A stretch of 64,000 bases of DNA from Cyprinodon diabolis (Eukaryota; Chordata; Actinopteri; Cyprinodontiformes; Cyprinodontidae): the NCBI GenBank assembly GCA_030533445.1, contig CM060082.1, positions 40,580,817 through 40,644,816 on the forward strand, written 5' to 3'. Positions 1 to 11,884 of the stretch are shown here, piece after piece. A model generated the notes under the pieces. The model saw only the letters and a list, made by a program, of their open reading frames with translations. It was not told the origin of the DNA and made no database searches. Made by a program: the position numbers and the translations under genes. Position 1 is the first letter of the stretch, and each line of letters starts with the position of its first letter.

Positions 1-134
1 ATAAAAAGAATCCTTGTTTGCGCATGCGCTCTGAGAGATTTGCCACTGACAGTTGGGAAAAAATCAAACATGTTTTGATCGAAAGATTCTCGCATGACTG
101 GAAAATCACCCCAAAAATCACACAGTGTACGCCG

Positions 135-447
135 GGCTTTAGAGAAAGGATGAGGAGCTCAGTCATCCGGGGAGAATTCAGAGTAGAGCCGCTGCTCCTC
201 CACATTGAAAGGAGCCAGCTGAGGTGGCTCTGGCATCTGATTAGGATGTGTTCTGGGGATGTCCCAGCAAAACAAGACCCAGAGGGAGACCCAGGATACC
301 CTGGAGGGACAATGTTTCTCGGCTGACCTGGGAACTCCTTGGAGGAGCTGCCCCAAGTGGTTCGGGAGAGGGACCTGTGCGCCTACCTACTGAAGCTGCT
401 ACCCCTGCGACCATGGGTAAACGGAAAGGGATAGATGGATGGGTTGA
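135..447 (+). mobile_element. LINE 3' region relic (ORF2 C-terminus plus GGAT-type tail)
   Basis: Relic of the end of a non-LTR retrotransposon reverse-transcriptase ORF. A frame around 190-270 reads LRWLWHLIRM, like the 'LRWFGHLVRMP' stretch common in fish LINE C-termini. The match then moves to another frame near 250, giving RPRGRPRIPWRDNVSRLTWE, so at least one frameshift is present. The relic ends in a short GGGATAGATGGATGGG tail, as expected for a LINE 3' end. Only the last ~300 bp survive, which fits the usual 5' truncation. A second copy of the same family lies on the minus strand at 4280-4692. The family name is not certain. Confidence 0.75.
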
Positions 448-684
448 TACAAAATAGGTTAACAGAGCATAAAACAGGATCTACATATGTGAAGTCAGCC
501 TGGTTAATCTGGGAATATATTTACCTCCGCCCCTGAGTTTAATAGAAGCCATAGAAACTTAACCAAACTTCTTTGTATATATTCTTATAATTTAAACTAA
601 GCCTTTAGACTGCAGGCAGTAGAATGGCATAGGCTATGTTCTGTTCACTCGTGGTTTTGGTTGCTAATTGAAAGCAAAACTTAT

Positions 685-1175
685 TTCAATTCAATTTCAA
701 TTCAGTTTATTTATATAGCGCCAAATTCACAACACATGTCATCTCAAGGCACTTTACAGTTCAACCAGATCATACAGTCAGATTGATTTAAAGTTTTCTA
801 TCTTAGGAGAACCTGTTGATTGCATCGACTCATTGACTCAAATACAATCCCTCACACTAAGCATGCTTGTAGCGACAGTGGAGAGGAAAAACTCCCTTTT
901 AACAGGAAGAAACCTCCAGCAGAACCAGGCTCAGTGTGAGCGGCCATCTGCCGAGGCCGACTGGGGTTCAAGGAGACAGAAGCAGAGATACAAAAAGCAG
1001 CTGTAAAAGGCGGCCCCGTCCAGGAAACACACAGCCAGGCAGACAAGCTCCAAGCCAGCTCCCATGCCAGAGGACGAAGAGAGCACATCCACTCAGTCAC
1101 GGTCAGAGAAACAGGGCCACACTGGAAAACAGGCCGATCTCCAGCATTACTGGAAATAAACAAAACAAAAAACAG
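685..1175 (-). mobile_element. L2/CR1-type LINE 3' end, minus strand
   Basis: Read on the minus strand this ends in a 3' UTR with CCTTGAGATGACATGTG, then GGCGCTATATAAATAAA and a degenerate (TTGAA)n tail at 685-710. Upstream is the conserved stretch 'TCCTCTCCACTGTCGCTACAA'-like at 870-890. The long open frames on both strands here (852-1163 minus, 936-1181 plus) are chance frames in the UTR and not genes. Another copy at 23892-24236 is very similar but has an internal deletion of roughly 70 bp. Related tails occur at 19801, 27378, 45105, 47345 and 12320. Confidence 0.85.
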
Positions 1176-3094
1176 ACATAAATCCGGATTATTATTCTAA
1201 GTCTGTGAGTATTGTTGTTTTTTCTCAAGAATCACCAGTAGTTAAGATTATTTCGGATGTTTCTCATTCATTATGTCTCTAGATCACTACAAAGCCGACA
1301 CTGTTTTCATCCAATCAGCATGCACGTGCTCTGCCCGTCCTTTAGGATTCCATAGGCTGTGGCATCTGAAGCCGGCGCTGTCGTATGTGAGAGGTCGCCT
1401 GCAGAGTTCATGGAGTGACTCGGTCTTTGAAGCTAGGGGAGTGATAGGATCTGCGCTCTGATCTCCCCATAATCATATAAGCCACGTTTGAAGTTTGTTT
1501 TGCTTCCCTTCACAGGGACTCGCTCTGCCCAAATAAACTTGTATAAAAAATGTATTTAGAGAAGATCACAAACTGATGAACTGCAGACAGAAAACAAGAA
1601 GATTTGTTTCATGTCATCCAACACCACCCCTATTGTCTCCTCTCCGTCTCTTTCATGTTCAGCATGTATTCTTTCCTTTTGCAGCCCAAGACGCTTGTCT
1701 CTCCATTTCTATAAGTCCTTCCTTTTCTGTTTCCCTTCCTCGTCACCGTCAGTCCCCTCCGAAGGTTATCAGGTCAATGTAAAGTGCTTTCCATGCAGGA
1801 CAACATCTTAAAATGGGTTGCCTCAGAAGAGAATCTGTATCTGTCTTATTGGGAACAACACAAAAAGCAGCAATGTATTGAATCTGATTCCAGCTTTGAG
1901 CTTGACCTTCTTTTCTAGTTAACCTAAAAGTGTTCAAATGTTTTTTTGGAGTAGAAAAAAAATATATTCTTCTAAATTTTTTAGGCACAAATGTATCTAA
2001 ATGTTAATTGTATTATAGGCGTGTAATCTTGAAAAAAAAACAAAGCCATTTTTTAAACAAAGGACCTAAAAAGCTTGGTATGCCTTCATAACCAGCACTC
2101 ACTGTAATTACAGTAGGAGGTCTTTAGGACATGTCTCCTCTTGCTGTCAATGTGTAGTGAATGACGTCTTTTTGAGCAAAATAGATCAAGAGCGTCTGTG
2201 AAAATAAACTTTTATATCTTTCAAGGGATTCTCATTGGATTAGGTCGTTTGGCTTTAACCTGAGTCGGGACACCTAGTGACGTGTTCATGAGAGTTTTCA
2301 CAATCACCAAGATGCATATATGGGGGGCAGAATACATCATGAAATAACTTAATGTTCAATTTAGTAGATGTGACATTTTCTTATTTCTATACATCAGTGG
2401 TTCCCATTTTTTTCCCGTGTTGGGACCCTGTGGTGGGAATGAGTGATTTCTTTTTTATTCCTCCATTTTTTTAATGATGAGTGTTCCTTTTGTTTTATAT
2501 TCTGCTATCATGCCTGCAAGGCTACACAAAGTCTGGGCACGATGGGTTGTTTTATTTGTGTGGGATGTTTGGGAAAGGGCCCAGCTTCTTTAGTCTCAAG
2601 GACTTTTCAACATCTGTTGGCTCAAACAGTCTGTAACCTAGTTTGATTAGGACTTTCAAAGCTCTTTTGCATGAGTGTAAGATCATGCAAAAGATCAGAA
2701 AAGAGCTGAGCACTGGAGCTGCGAGGGCAGCTATGATCGTCTTTTAATGTCATTGGACAGATAACTACAACTTCATCTTAGTGATTACCTACAATCTCAC
2801 TTAATTAAGCTGAAGTAGCATAGTTGAATAATTTCGGTCCTTGCAGGGGGAGCGCCCAGGATATCTGTATACATGATTCAGATAGAGAATTTCTAATATA
2901 TTCTTAAACGCACAGTTAAATCACCAAATGCCCCAATAAATAATCAATAAATGATTAATTAATTAATGAAACAACTAATGTGTTTAAAATTAGTATTTTA
3001 TTTAACAATGAATTGCATTACTTCACTCTATATTTATCAATTAATACAGAATGTAATAACTATATCTACTTTTAGGTGGTTACCAGTCTGTACC
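1176..3094. other. No recognisable feature
   Basis: AT-rich single-copy-looking DNA with short poly-A and poly-T runs. The open frames are short (under 80 codons) and show no domain, signal peptide or splice context that I can defend. Confidence 0.5.
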
Positions 3095-3109
3095 TCTGAT
3101 ATTTTTGTG

Positions 3110-3290
3110 GTTATAGGCTGAAATGTTGTGAGAACACTTTCTCTAGCTGTATGTTCAGGGTTATTGTCCTGCTAGAGGGGAACCTCCTCTCCGGCTTTAA
3201 CTCCTTTGAATCTTTTCGTAGAATTTCTTTTTCTGGATTGCTCTGTTTCTTCATCTGTCATCATGGGGTTGAGATGATGGGATGCGTTCC
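3110..3290. repeat. Fragment of a dispersed teleost DNA-transposon-type repeat
   Basis: The stretch TATGTTCAGGGTTATTGTCC and the following 'GGGGAACCTCC' and 'TTTCTGGATTGCTCTGT' match, by memory, a common fish repeat thought to be of Tc1/hAT type. The part at 37245-37330 (ACATGGTGGTGGCAGCATCA) looks like another piece of the same family. The ends are not visible, so the class is uncertain. Confidence 0.4.
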
Positions 3291-3458
3291 GCTTACAGGG
3301 TAACAGAACACCTCGTCTGTTAAGCCAGGCCAGCAATTCCCTTAAACGACACCCACCCCCCCTTTCAGAGACCTAGTCGGGTATCGGCTATTGCAGGCTA
3401 ACAAAGAAACCAAACGACACTCATTCGAAAGGGACGGATCCGTTCGTTCGGTTCAATT

Positions 3459-3869
3459 TGTCTAGATTTATGTTAGTTCTCATGTTTTTCTGTTGTCCCC
3501 TGTTGCTCTCTTGTGTATGTGTGTGTTCCTTTCCCCCTGGCTCCCTTGTTGTCTCCTCTCACACCTGCTCCTTGTCAGCTCGTTAGCCCTCCCTTTGTCT
3601 CTGTCAGCTATATATGCTCTCCCTCTGCTCTCACTCTTTGTTGGTTCCTTGTCTTTGCTGTCCTCCCATGCTGTTATCCACCTACCTCGTCTCTCCCTGG
3701 CTCCTAGTGTTTGGTTTCCCCAGATGACTCCATAGTTCTGGGTTGCTTTTCTTTATTAGTTTGATTTTTGCATCCCTGCCTTTGTTTACTTTTTGATTAA
3801 ATCCACAAGAAATCACCTCAGCCTCTCTGCCTCTGCATTTGGGTCCTAAACCACAACCAAACCTTGACA
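3459..3869 (+). mobile_element. Solo LTR, family I, 5'-truncated
   Basis: Closely similar over about 400 bp to the complete solo LTR at 59368-59850. Shared blocks include 'TCTAGATTTATGT', 'GGCTCCCT.GTTGTCTCCTC' and the 3' part 'CCTCTGCATTTGGGTCC', and it ends in TTGACA. The first ~80 bp of the LTR (TGTCATGGTTTTGG...) are missing. No internal retroelement coding sequence follows. The two overlapping open frames at 3493-3735 are chance frames in pyrimidine-rich LTR sequence. Confidence 0.8.
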
Positions 3870-3941
3870 CAAGGCTTTCTTTTGATCCACTCCATAAGTC
3901 CTAAAATACCATTTAGCCTCAAGCTCAATGCTATTTCTGAC

Positions 3942-4075
3942 ATTTGAATTGAAAAAGCTTCCTGGATGGGAAGCAAGATTTCTTCAAGCTTGGAAACAAA
4001 ATCCAATGGATTGTTTATTTATTTATTTTTTTTTTGGAATGACTATGACCTGGATGACTGGGAATCTTCATCAGC
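3942..4075 (+). mobile_element. Penelope-like element tail relic
   Basis: Contains AAGCTTCCTGGATGGGAAGC followed by a degenerate 'GCAAGATTTCTTCAA', then 'TGACTATGACCTGGATGACT' and ends 'AATCTTCATCAGC'. This resembles the '...GCGAAACGTCTTCAA...' tail of fish Penelope-like elements. The hairpin AGCTTCC/GGAAGC sits where hammerhead stem II would be, but the flanking core is damaged. Related copies lie at 19370, 46084, 55201 and 55334. Confidence 0.55.
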
Positions 4076-4279
4076 AAAATCTTTAATAACCTGATAATAT
4101 ACCCTTAAAACAAAGCATACATAAAAATATATCAAGTAAGTCAAAGACATATACAACTTTTCCATTCAGTGCTTTCCATTCCCTTCAAAATCCCAGTCTA
4201 CCAAGCAATAAAACTATGGTGTTTCCATTGACAGTTAGAGGCATGGCTTGAAGCCCAACTTCTGGCCATTGCACTTGCT

Positions 4280-4692
4280 CTCATACTCATACTTGTCATC
4301 TTCCTATGTTCTGGGACTGGGTAAAGGATGCAACAGTCTCAGTAGAGTCCAACGGACTTTCCTCTCCCCAAATACCTCTTATTGTTCTGCTGGAGGGAAT
4401 CCCAAGGGGTTCCCAGCCACCCGAAAGACATAGTCCATCCAGCATGTCATGGGTCTTTCCTTGGGTCTCCTACCAGTGGGACATACTTTGAACACCTCCT
4501 GAGAGATGCAGCCAGGGGGCATCAGAAAAGATGCTCCAGACACCTCAGCTTACTCCTTTAGATGTGGAGGGAGAAACACCTCTACTTTGAGGCTGCTACA
4601 AAATGACCAAGCTCCTCACCAGATCTCTAAGGGAGTGCTTGGCCAACCGACGGAGAAAGCTAATTTCAGCCTCTTGTATCTGGGATGAATTC
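4280..4692 (-). mobile_element. LINE 3' region relic, same family as 135-447
   Basis: The reverse complement gives the same series of motifs as the copy at 135-447: a GAGGAGC block, then 'GAGGTGTTC...GTCCCACTGG.AGGAGACCC' and 'GACATGCTGGATGGACTATGTC'. Divergence is high, and all reading frames are interrupted. The short plus-strand open frames at 4248-4688 are antisense shadows. Confidence 0.75.
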
Positions 4693-4699
4693 TTAGACT

Positions 4700-6121
4700 T
4701 ATTGGATGTTTGTGAGGCTAGCCTATAGCAAATTTGGAAAAATACAGTTGTGCTTCTACTGAAAGACTGATACAGTTGACCTCAACAGTTATAGTTTATT
4801 TGCGTCATGTTTCGGCTGCCAAGAAAGGCGGTTGTGGACCGGAAAAGCATTTTTATTAAAGCTAATGGAAAAAGATCTATACAATACCAAAGCCTCTACC
4901 ACAAGTAGATGAAAGAAAAATATTTTAAGACACTCTGGATAAAGAATTGCATGAGTTTGGCACTGTAATAGGAACTGTTAAGCAAAAATAAATCATCCAG
5001 TTATTATAGAAAGGTCAAGTAATTACCATATGAAATCCTAAAAACACCAAAGGGTGGAAAAGTCTGCTTTCCAGAACAGAATCTCTCCTCTATAACGTGG
5101 ACCTTTCTTTTTTTCCTAAAAACTGGGTTCAAAATAGTGCAAGATAAAATATCAAAAAGGCTACTGTACGAATAAGCACAGCCTATCTGTGGAGTTATAA
5201 TTTAGCTTTCAGAACAAGCCTGACTGGTGTTTTTCTCCCACTTTATTTCAAAAAGATAGGAGGGAAGAAAATAAAAGTCAGGAAGCCAAACCATCCCAGA
5301 ATGATTTAGAAGTCTATCCGCTTGTTGTGGCTATAATTATGGCTGCTCCAGATTGAAGGGTAGAAGGAGATGCTGGAGCCCCGGCCAAAATTATAGTTTG
5401 CTTGGTAAAAACAGACTGAACGAAGAAGAGAAGGGTTAAGGGATAAAGAGAGTTGGGGCGACAATGGAATGAAAAAGCTACAGGACATCATGAGGAAACC
5501 AGAGAAAGACAAGAAGGGTCGGGGCAAATTGGAAACAACATTAAAAGAAGCTTATTAACCCAGTTAGAGTAACAAATGGCTAACTCCTGATAAAAAACGA
5601 ACATTAACAAAAATATGTACTATGTCAATATTCACCTATTACCAGTTCAGCTTTCTACTTACATTTCATCAATGGGAATCAATAACATTTCCTCCACACA
5701 TACAGGCCTAGTGTTTAAGCTATAAAGGCAAAGAACGGAACTTTTTTCTCTTTTTGTTCATGGACCTCAACAAATATAGCCAAAAGCAGCACACAAAGCT
5801 GTGGTATGAAAGTGGCCTCCCACACAAAAGCTTTTCCATATTGTATGGAAATGAAATGGCATCTAGTGCCAAGTCATAGATGTCAGAGAATGCCAGAAAA
5901 ATGCTAGCTCTCACAGGCATCTGTAGCTGCATATTACTGCTAAAAATGCTCTCTTCCCTGCAGCTGGGTTGCAATAGTTGGAAGACATTTTTTTTTAAAT
6001 ACAGAATTTTGCAGTTAAAGAAAGTTATCATTTGAATAAAGTTCATGGTCTTGTTTAGACTGCTTTCAAAGACAGATTTAACTGAAAAAGATGTATTTTC
6101 TTATACATCTTAACAGTTCTA
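4700..6121. other. No recognisable feature
   Basis: AT-rich DNA with no repeat family, splice-flanked exon or RNA gene that I recognise. The minus-strand open frame at 5720-6046 (108 codons) is cysteine- and serine-rich, looks random and has no homology that I can name. Confidence 0.5.
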
Positions 6122-7307
6122 CACTCACCGGCCACTTTATTAGGGAACCCCATGCTAGTAACGGGTTGGACCCCCTTTTGCCTTCAGAACTGCCTCAATT
6201 CTTCGTGGCATAGATTCAACAAGGTGCTGGAAGCATTCCTCAGGGAGTTTGGTCCATATTGACATGATGGCATCACACAGTTGCCGCAGATTTGTCGGCT
6301 GCAGATCCATGATGCAAATCTCCCGTTCCACCACATCCCAAAGATGCTCTATTGGATTGAGATCTGGTGACTGTGGAGGCCATTTGAGCACAGTGAACTC
6401 ATTGTCATGTTCAAGAAACCAGTCTGAGATGATTCCAGCTTTATCACATGGCGCATTGTCCTGCTGAAAGTAGCCATCAGAAGTTGGGTACATTGTGGTC
6501 ATAAAGGGATGGACATGGTCAGCAACAATACTCAGGTAGGCTGTGGCGTTGCAACGATGCTCAATTGGTACCAAGGGGCCCAAAAAGTGCCAAGAAAATA
6601 TTCCCCACACCATGACACCACCACCACCAGCCTGAACCGTTTCATGTTGGAGACGCCAAATTCTGACCCTACCATCCGAATGTCGCAGCAGAAATCGAGA
6701 CTCATCAGACCAGGCAACGTTTTTCCAATCTTCTATTGTCCAATTTCGATGAGCTTGTGCCAATTGTAGCCTCAGTTTCCTGTTCTTAGCTGAAAGGAGT
6801 GGCACCCGGTGTGGTCTTCTGCTGCTGTAGCCCATCTGCCTCAAAGTTCAACGTACTGTGCGTTCAGAGATGCTCTTCTGCCCACCTTGGTTGTAACGGG
6901 TGGTTATTTGAGTCACTGTTGCCCTTCTATCAGCTCGAACCAGTCTGGCCATTCTCCTCTGACCTCTGGCATCAACAAGGCATTTCCGCCCACAGAACTG
7001 CCGCTCACTGGATGTTTTTTCTTTTTTGGACCATTCTCTGTAAACCCTAGAGATGGTTGTGCGTTAAAATCCCAGTAGATCAGCAGTTTCTGAAATACTC
7101 AGTCCAGCCCTTCTGGCACCAACAATCATGCCACGTTCAAAGTCACTCAAATCACCTTTCTTCCCCATGCTGATGCTCGGTTTGAACTGCAGGAGATTGT
7201 CTTGACCATGTCTACATGACTGAGTTGCCGCCATGTGATTGGCTGCTTAGAAATTAAGTGTTAACGAGCAGTTGGACAGGTGTACCTAATAAAGTGGCCG
7301 GTGAGTG
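6122..7307 (-). mobile_element. Complete Tc1/mariner (DD36E-type) transposon
   Basis: The left end CACTCACCGGCCACTTTATT is matched by an inverted copy at the right end; the two are identical for 23 bp. Both sides are flanked by TA (6120-6121 and 7308-7309), the target duplication of Tc1/mariner elements. The transposase lies on the minus strand (next entry). Length is 1186 bp. A second copy with the same ends but an internal deletion sits at 29048-29809. Both copies have TA duplications and well-preserved ends, so the family was active fairly recently. Confidence 0.95.
6155..7168 (-). pseudogene. Tc1/mariner transposase pseudogene, two nonsense codons
   Basis: Encodes a DDE transposase that would excise and reinsert the element at TA sites. 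One frame runs from ATG at 7168 (MGKKGDLSDFERGM) to the stop at 6155, about 337 codons. It is broken only by TAA at 7064-7066 (codon 35) and TGA at 6848-6850 (codon 107). The other copy has TCA and CGA at these sites, so the second stop is a CpG-type change. The N-terminal part is a helix-turn-helix region (ARRAGLSISETADLLGF). The catalytic residues are visible: D in WSDESRFLL, D in QQDNAPCDKA and E in PQSPDLNPIEHLW. I count 36 residues between the second D and the E, so this is DD36E rather than the classical Tc1 DD34E. That matches the published Incomer-type group, but family assignment needs a tree. It cannot make a full-length protein as it stands. Confidence 0.92.
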
Positions 7308-7309
7308 TA

Positions 7310-10077
7310 CTTCCCACTAGCAGGGGGGATTTGTTTCTTCAAAATTCAATCATCTAATCCAATAGACAATACAAAATGGGTCAAAAGTAGAATAAGTTGC
7401 TTTGGCAGTGAGGGGATTTGTCAATTTCTATGGGCACAACCCACATACTATACTCAGATCTGCTGCAAAACTGGAAAATTTGATCTTCTTTAAAAGAAAT
7501 ATTAGGACTAGTGTAGGTAGCAGATAAGTGATATTAAAAAAATTCAACAATGAATCAAACATAAATTCATGTTCTGTTTCTTTGGTGCGCTCTGTATGTT
7601 GAAGGCAAAATTCCCCCATACAGTATGTAATTTGGATGCTACTTTTGCAGCAGTACTACTTTAGCATTTGTAGAATTTCTTCATTGTATATGGTCTATCA
7701 GGCATTCAGGTACTATTTATTTTTATGGGACAATACGTTTCCGTTCATATTTTATCATTGTTTCTTAAAGCAACAATGCAGTGTTGGTCTACCACATTAA
7801 ATCTCAATAAAAAGATTAAAATTTGTAGTTGTAAAACGGTGAATTTTGCATTTAAAATTGTTTTAGTTTTGAAAAAGACAGGAAAATGTATTCAGGGTCT
7901 GAAATACTTACACAGGGGTACATTACTACAGTACGGTAAACTGCATTACTTAGAAGCAGAACCCCAGCAAGCATCTGAATGACAGCTTGACGCCTGTTTG
8001 TCTATGGAAGCTCTGTCCTCATTGTTTTCTGTCTCTTTCAACACAATAGTGGCTAACGTTTCTCACCTGCCTGTCACTTTACCTCCCATACTGCTCTGCT
8101 CCAGGAGACAGTTATTTGTTCCGTTCTGGGTGCTTGTGTGGTTAGATGACTCAGTCGCTACCTCCATGATAACATTACACCGTACAACAGGGGATTACTG
8201 AGAAAAAAAGCACAGATCATCTGTCAGCTACTAGAGTTTATCAAAATGTAAACCTCTTGACAGAACAAACAAAGGTAAGCAGTTCTACAATAAGCCTTAA
8301 GAAGGAACCAAAGTCATCCAGAACCTTTAATGCTGTGCAAGTGCATTTATTTATTTATTGAAACAATACATTTGCTATTATTACTATACTCTCAACAGTA
8401 GGTGAGAGCATATGTATGGTGCATGGGCTTCTGTTTTATAAATGATGGTAGGGTGGAGACCAGAGGTGGGTGGGATAACCCCCCAATAAATTTCTTCAAT
8501 TAAAAATAGAAGGCAGTCCTCCAAGAAATGACTAAGAGTAAAAAAGTACCTCAAGTTCTGAGTATTTGTTAAATTTAAATGATGTAATAGGACAGACAGG
8601 CAATTATGTGCATATTCAGGTATTTTAAATAAGAGAATAACAGCTTTGGGCAATAGAAACACTTTCTAAACATGTTTTTTTAAACCAATCTTTGCAGAAG
8701 GGAATGCATATATGTCAAGAAAGGAACTTATAGCTACATCTGCTTTTTTCTGTATTTTCACCTGATCTATAAAACGCTTATTGTACCCTTGGTGGGTAGG
8801 GCAACCAGACAGTTTACTCATGTAAGAGTAGGGATACTTGTTAGGGTTGTTAAGTTTCCCCAACTTTAACCTATAAAGAATGAAACAAAGACAGTTTAAG
8901 ATTTTTCCTGACCGTGCTTTGCAAAGGGAAGATAGACAGAGCTTTGGGATTAATCTGTGCATCTTCGTCTTGCTCTACGCTTGCAGGCTTATTTATTGAA
9001 CAGTCAACACATTACAACAGCAGGCGTTAGTTTCGATTACGCAATCTCTTAGACATAGCATGAACTTTTAAGATAGGGAACATGTCTGGGTTCAGTATAC
9101 GCTTTTAAAACAGGTGTCTGGGTTATAAACTTCAACTTCTGTGTTTCTCAAATGAAAAACAGGAAAGCATTCTTGCAAAACATTTGACCGTCTTATGACC
9201 TGCATACACTATTTCCACTGATAAAAGTAACATAGCAAAACAAATGAATAAAAGCAATATAAAAGATATAAATGAATAAAATTATAAAAACAACAGAAAT
9301 CATAATAACTCCAACAATATTTAAAATGTTTTGCTTCCACTAAGGTAAAAATAGAAAGAAGCAAAGATATCAAACAACTAGTTCTAAAAGTAATTTTCAC
9401 TATTTTCTGTAACAAGAACCCGGTTTGGGTTAAATGGTTTCAGACCAAACTAAACCTAAAGGCAAACCTTTCCATGTAACGGCCCGTCTGTGCTGTAACC
9501 CTCACCTGTATTTATGTGGTGTTCCTGGGTTGCAGGGCTAAGCCCTGTTCCCATTTTACAGTTTGTCCGGCTCATTTCTGCTATGCTGAAAACTTCTATG
9601 CTCCCTTAATGTCTGCTCTGCTATGGTGCAAAGCCCAAAGGAGCTCCAAGGATCATGCACAGATTGCACATAGAAAGCCTCTGTTTAACACGGAAGTCTG
9701 ACTACAATTACTTCTCTCATGTACTTTAAAACGGTTAAAACATTTTTGGGCCTCCAGATCTTTGAAGGAGTTATATTTTAGAAATGGTGATTCCACTTAG
9801 TGCAGAGAAGCTTCATTTTTGTCAATTTAATGTTCAATCATCAGGCTTTGTTTCCTTATGTACATATACACAGCTTAATAATTGATTTAATCTGTGTAGT
9901 TAGTAATATACACTCAGTTAATATAGCCGTCTTTAGTAAACTAAATTAAAAACTAGAAAACCTTCAGAGAGTGCAGACCTCAGCCAAACAACAAATTCTG
10001 CCCCCTTAGTATGACTTATAGTGACTATAATTTCATGATATATTTCAGACCTGCATGAACCATCGACGACAGCCAAC
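7310..10077. other. No recognisable feature
   Basis: About 2.8 kb of AT-rich DNA. The open frames are short and low in complexity. No repeat family was recognised by eye. Confidence 0.5.
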
Positions 10078-10080
10078 TTT

Positions 10081-10870
10081 GGGCCGGATTTATCAAGATC
10101 CAATTTTGCGTGCAGTAATTTGCGCTCGCAAACTGGAATTTTGCGCGAGGGGCTGAACCATGGTTTGCGGGTGATTTAACAAGAGCGATTGCGTAACTGG
10201 TGGCAGGTGCAAAACTGTTGGAGACGCCCTATTTAAATGATGGTTTTGCGCGTTTTGTGGTTTGCGGCATGGCGAGTTTGGACAGCAGAAGGCGCAAAAG
10301 GAAATTCGACCCCATGGAAATGGAGGTATTGGTGGATGAAGCAAACAAACATTTAAGTTAGCTACAGCAAAGAAGTGTGCCTGTCACACAGAGGAACGCT
10401 TTATGTGAACAAATCTGTAATAAAGTAAACGCTGTTGGTGAAACCTTGCGAACAGTGGATGAAGTAAAAATAAGATGCCAGGATATTAGAAGGCGAACCA
10501 AAGAAAAACTGGCATATAACAAAACATCTGCGAACAAAAGAGGAGGGGGCACAGTAGATGAGATGCCTCTGACCAGCATTGAGGAACAAGTACAGCTGAC
10601 GCTCTGTGAGGAGCAAATCACTGGAATTGCAGCTCCAAAATGTCAATGCTGGATAAACGATATGTTTTGATGACCGTTTCCTCGTTCATTCCAAAAATAT
10701 TCACATGGAGTGAAAAAATGCGTTCTCTGCGTCTCCTTGCTTTATTTCGATGTCTCCTTCTTGCGACAACCTTTTAGCACGCTGTTGATAGATCAGTTTG
10801 TACATTTTTTAGCGTGCGCAGTGAAATAGCTCACGTTTTTATACACGCAAACCTTTGATAGATCCGGCCC
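10081..10870 (+). mobile_element. PIF/Harbinger-like non-autonomous transposon with ORF1-type frame
   Basis: The terminal inverted repeats GGGCCGGATTTATCAA (10081-10096) and TTGATAGATCCGGCCC (10855-10870) differ at one position in 16. The flanking 3-bp duplication is TTT (10078-10080 and 10871-10873). A 3-bp duplication together with an internal Myb/SANT-like frame fits PIF/Harbinger, whose autonomous elements encode a Myb-like protein plus a DDE nuclease. No nuclease frame is present in the 790 bp, so the element is non-autonomous. The interior is unusually rich in TTTGCG/CGCAAA near both ends. Confidence 0.85.
10269..10670 (+). pseudogene. Myb/SANT-like DNA-binding protein, one internal stop
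   Basis: A frame of 134 codons including the stop runs from ATG at 10269 (MASLDSRRRKRKFDPMEME) to TGA at 10668, interrupted once by TAG at 10359-10361 (codon 31). The pattern RKRKFDPMEMEVLVDEA, then RNALCEQICNKVNAV and RTVDEVKIRCQDIRRRTKEK, resembles the Myb/SANT-like trihelix domain of NAIF1-like proteins and of Harbinger ORF1 proteins. In Harbinger elements such a protein binds the ends and helps import the transposase into the nucleus (knowledge of the family, not shown here). Downstream, the acidic stretch TSIEEQVQLTLCEEQI may be part of the protein. A single stop and no frameshift suggest modest age. An alternative start after the stop would lose the first helix. Confidence 0.7.
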
Positions 10871-10873
10871 TTT

Positions 10874-11880
10874 GTGTCTTGCGACCCCTCCGGTGTTCCT
10901 GACCCCCATATGGGCTCCCCTACACTAGAAGACACCTAGCAGAATGCTACCTTCAAACTGCTGCCACATATAGGAAGAATCTCTTAGCCAGAATCGAAGG
11001 TGAGAGTAGAGCAGTTTTACTTGGGCCCTAAACAAAGCTCCAGTCACATTCAAGTATGCAGTCAAGCTCAAAATCAGCCACTGCTGACAGATCAGTCTAA
11101 CTTGAGCCACAGACCGAGCGAGAAGAAAGTCAGCGGAATGAGCGACAGCAGGGCAGAGGGAAAACAGGGGAAAAATATCAAAGCAAGGGAGAGAAAGAGC
11201 TTTAAAGTGAGAAGGATGGGGAACGGTTCCAGGGCGAGTGACGCTGTGACAGTGGAATTAGAAGATTGTGAAAAGCCAGAAAGCCCCTGCAGGTTGCTCC
11301 GTTGGTTTTTCTCAGCCATTATGACCCATTACTGCTGTGTGTGGCTCTAGTTTCTGGCTGAGATTAAAGTCTTAGCTGAGGGATACCTGAGAGACATCCA
11401 TGTGCTTTCACAAGACAGCAAAGTCATCAGAGCACTGAGGGGCAAAGGCCTGAGGGGGGGAGAGTGGAAAGTAAAGCTGTATGAAGGGCTGTCTCCTGTC
11501 AGTAAATTCTGGTTACAGTTTTCCTTTTGTGCTTTCTGCTATTCTTACCTTACTTTGCCAAAGCTCCACCCACTTTTCCAGAATACCATACAACAGTAAA
11601 TTGGGGGTTAGCAAAAGAGTAGTATGCACTATATATATCAACAATAAATAAATGTATTATGGAACACTTATGATGCTTTTGCACGTTTAGCTACAGAGGA
11701 ACACAGTTGTTCCTTTATACCCCGGAAACAGCTGGGTTTCCCACATCCTCTGCATGAACATAGTGGGTTAAGAATGAGGGGTAAGGTGTGGAATGTGATA
11801 TTGTCAGTGTTTTTTTTTTTTAGGTTTATGCCAGGTTATCATTCCTCCACTTTCATCAAATTTAAAAGCCTCCTCCTGAC
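10874..11880. other. No recognisable feature
   Basis: Contains open frames of 116 codons (11000-11350, plus) and 75 codons on the opposite strand, which mirror each other. Neither shows a known domain. No repeat family was recognised. Confidence 0.45.
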
Positions 11881-11884
11881 GTAA

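Noticed and set aside
852..1181. Overlapping ~100- and 80-codon frames on both strands
   Set aside because: They lie inside an L2-type LINE 3' UTR that recurs at 23892-24236, where the frames are not preserved.
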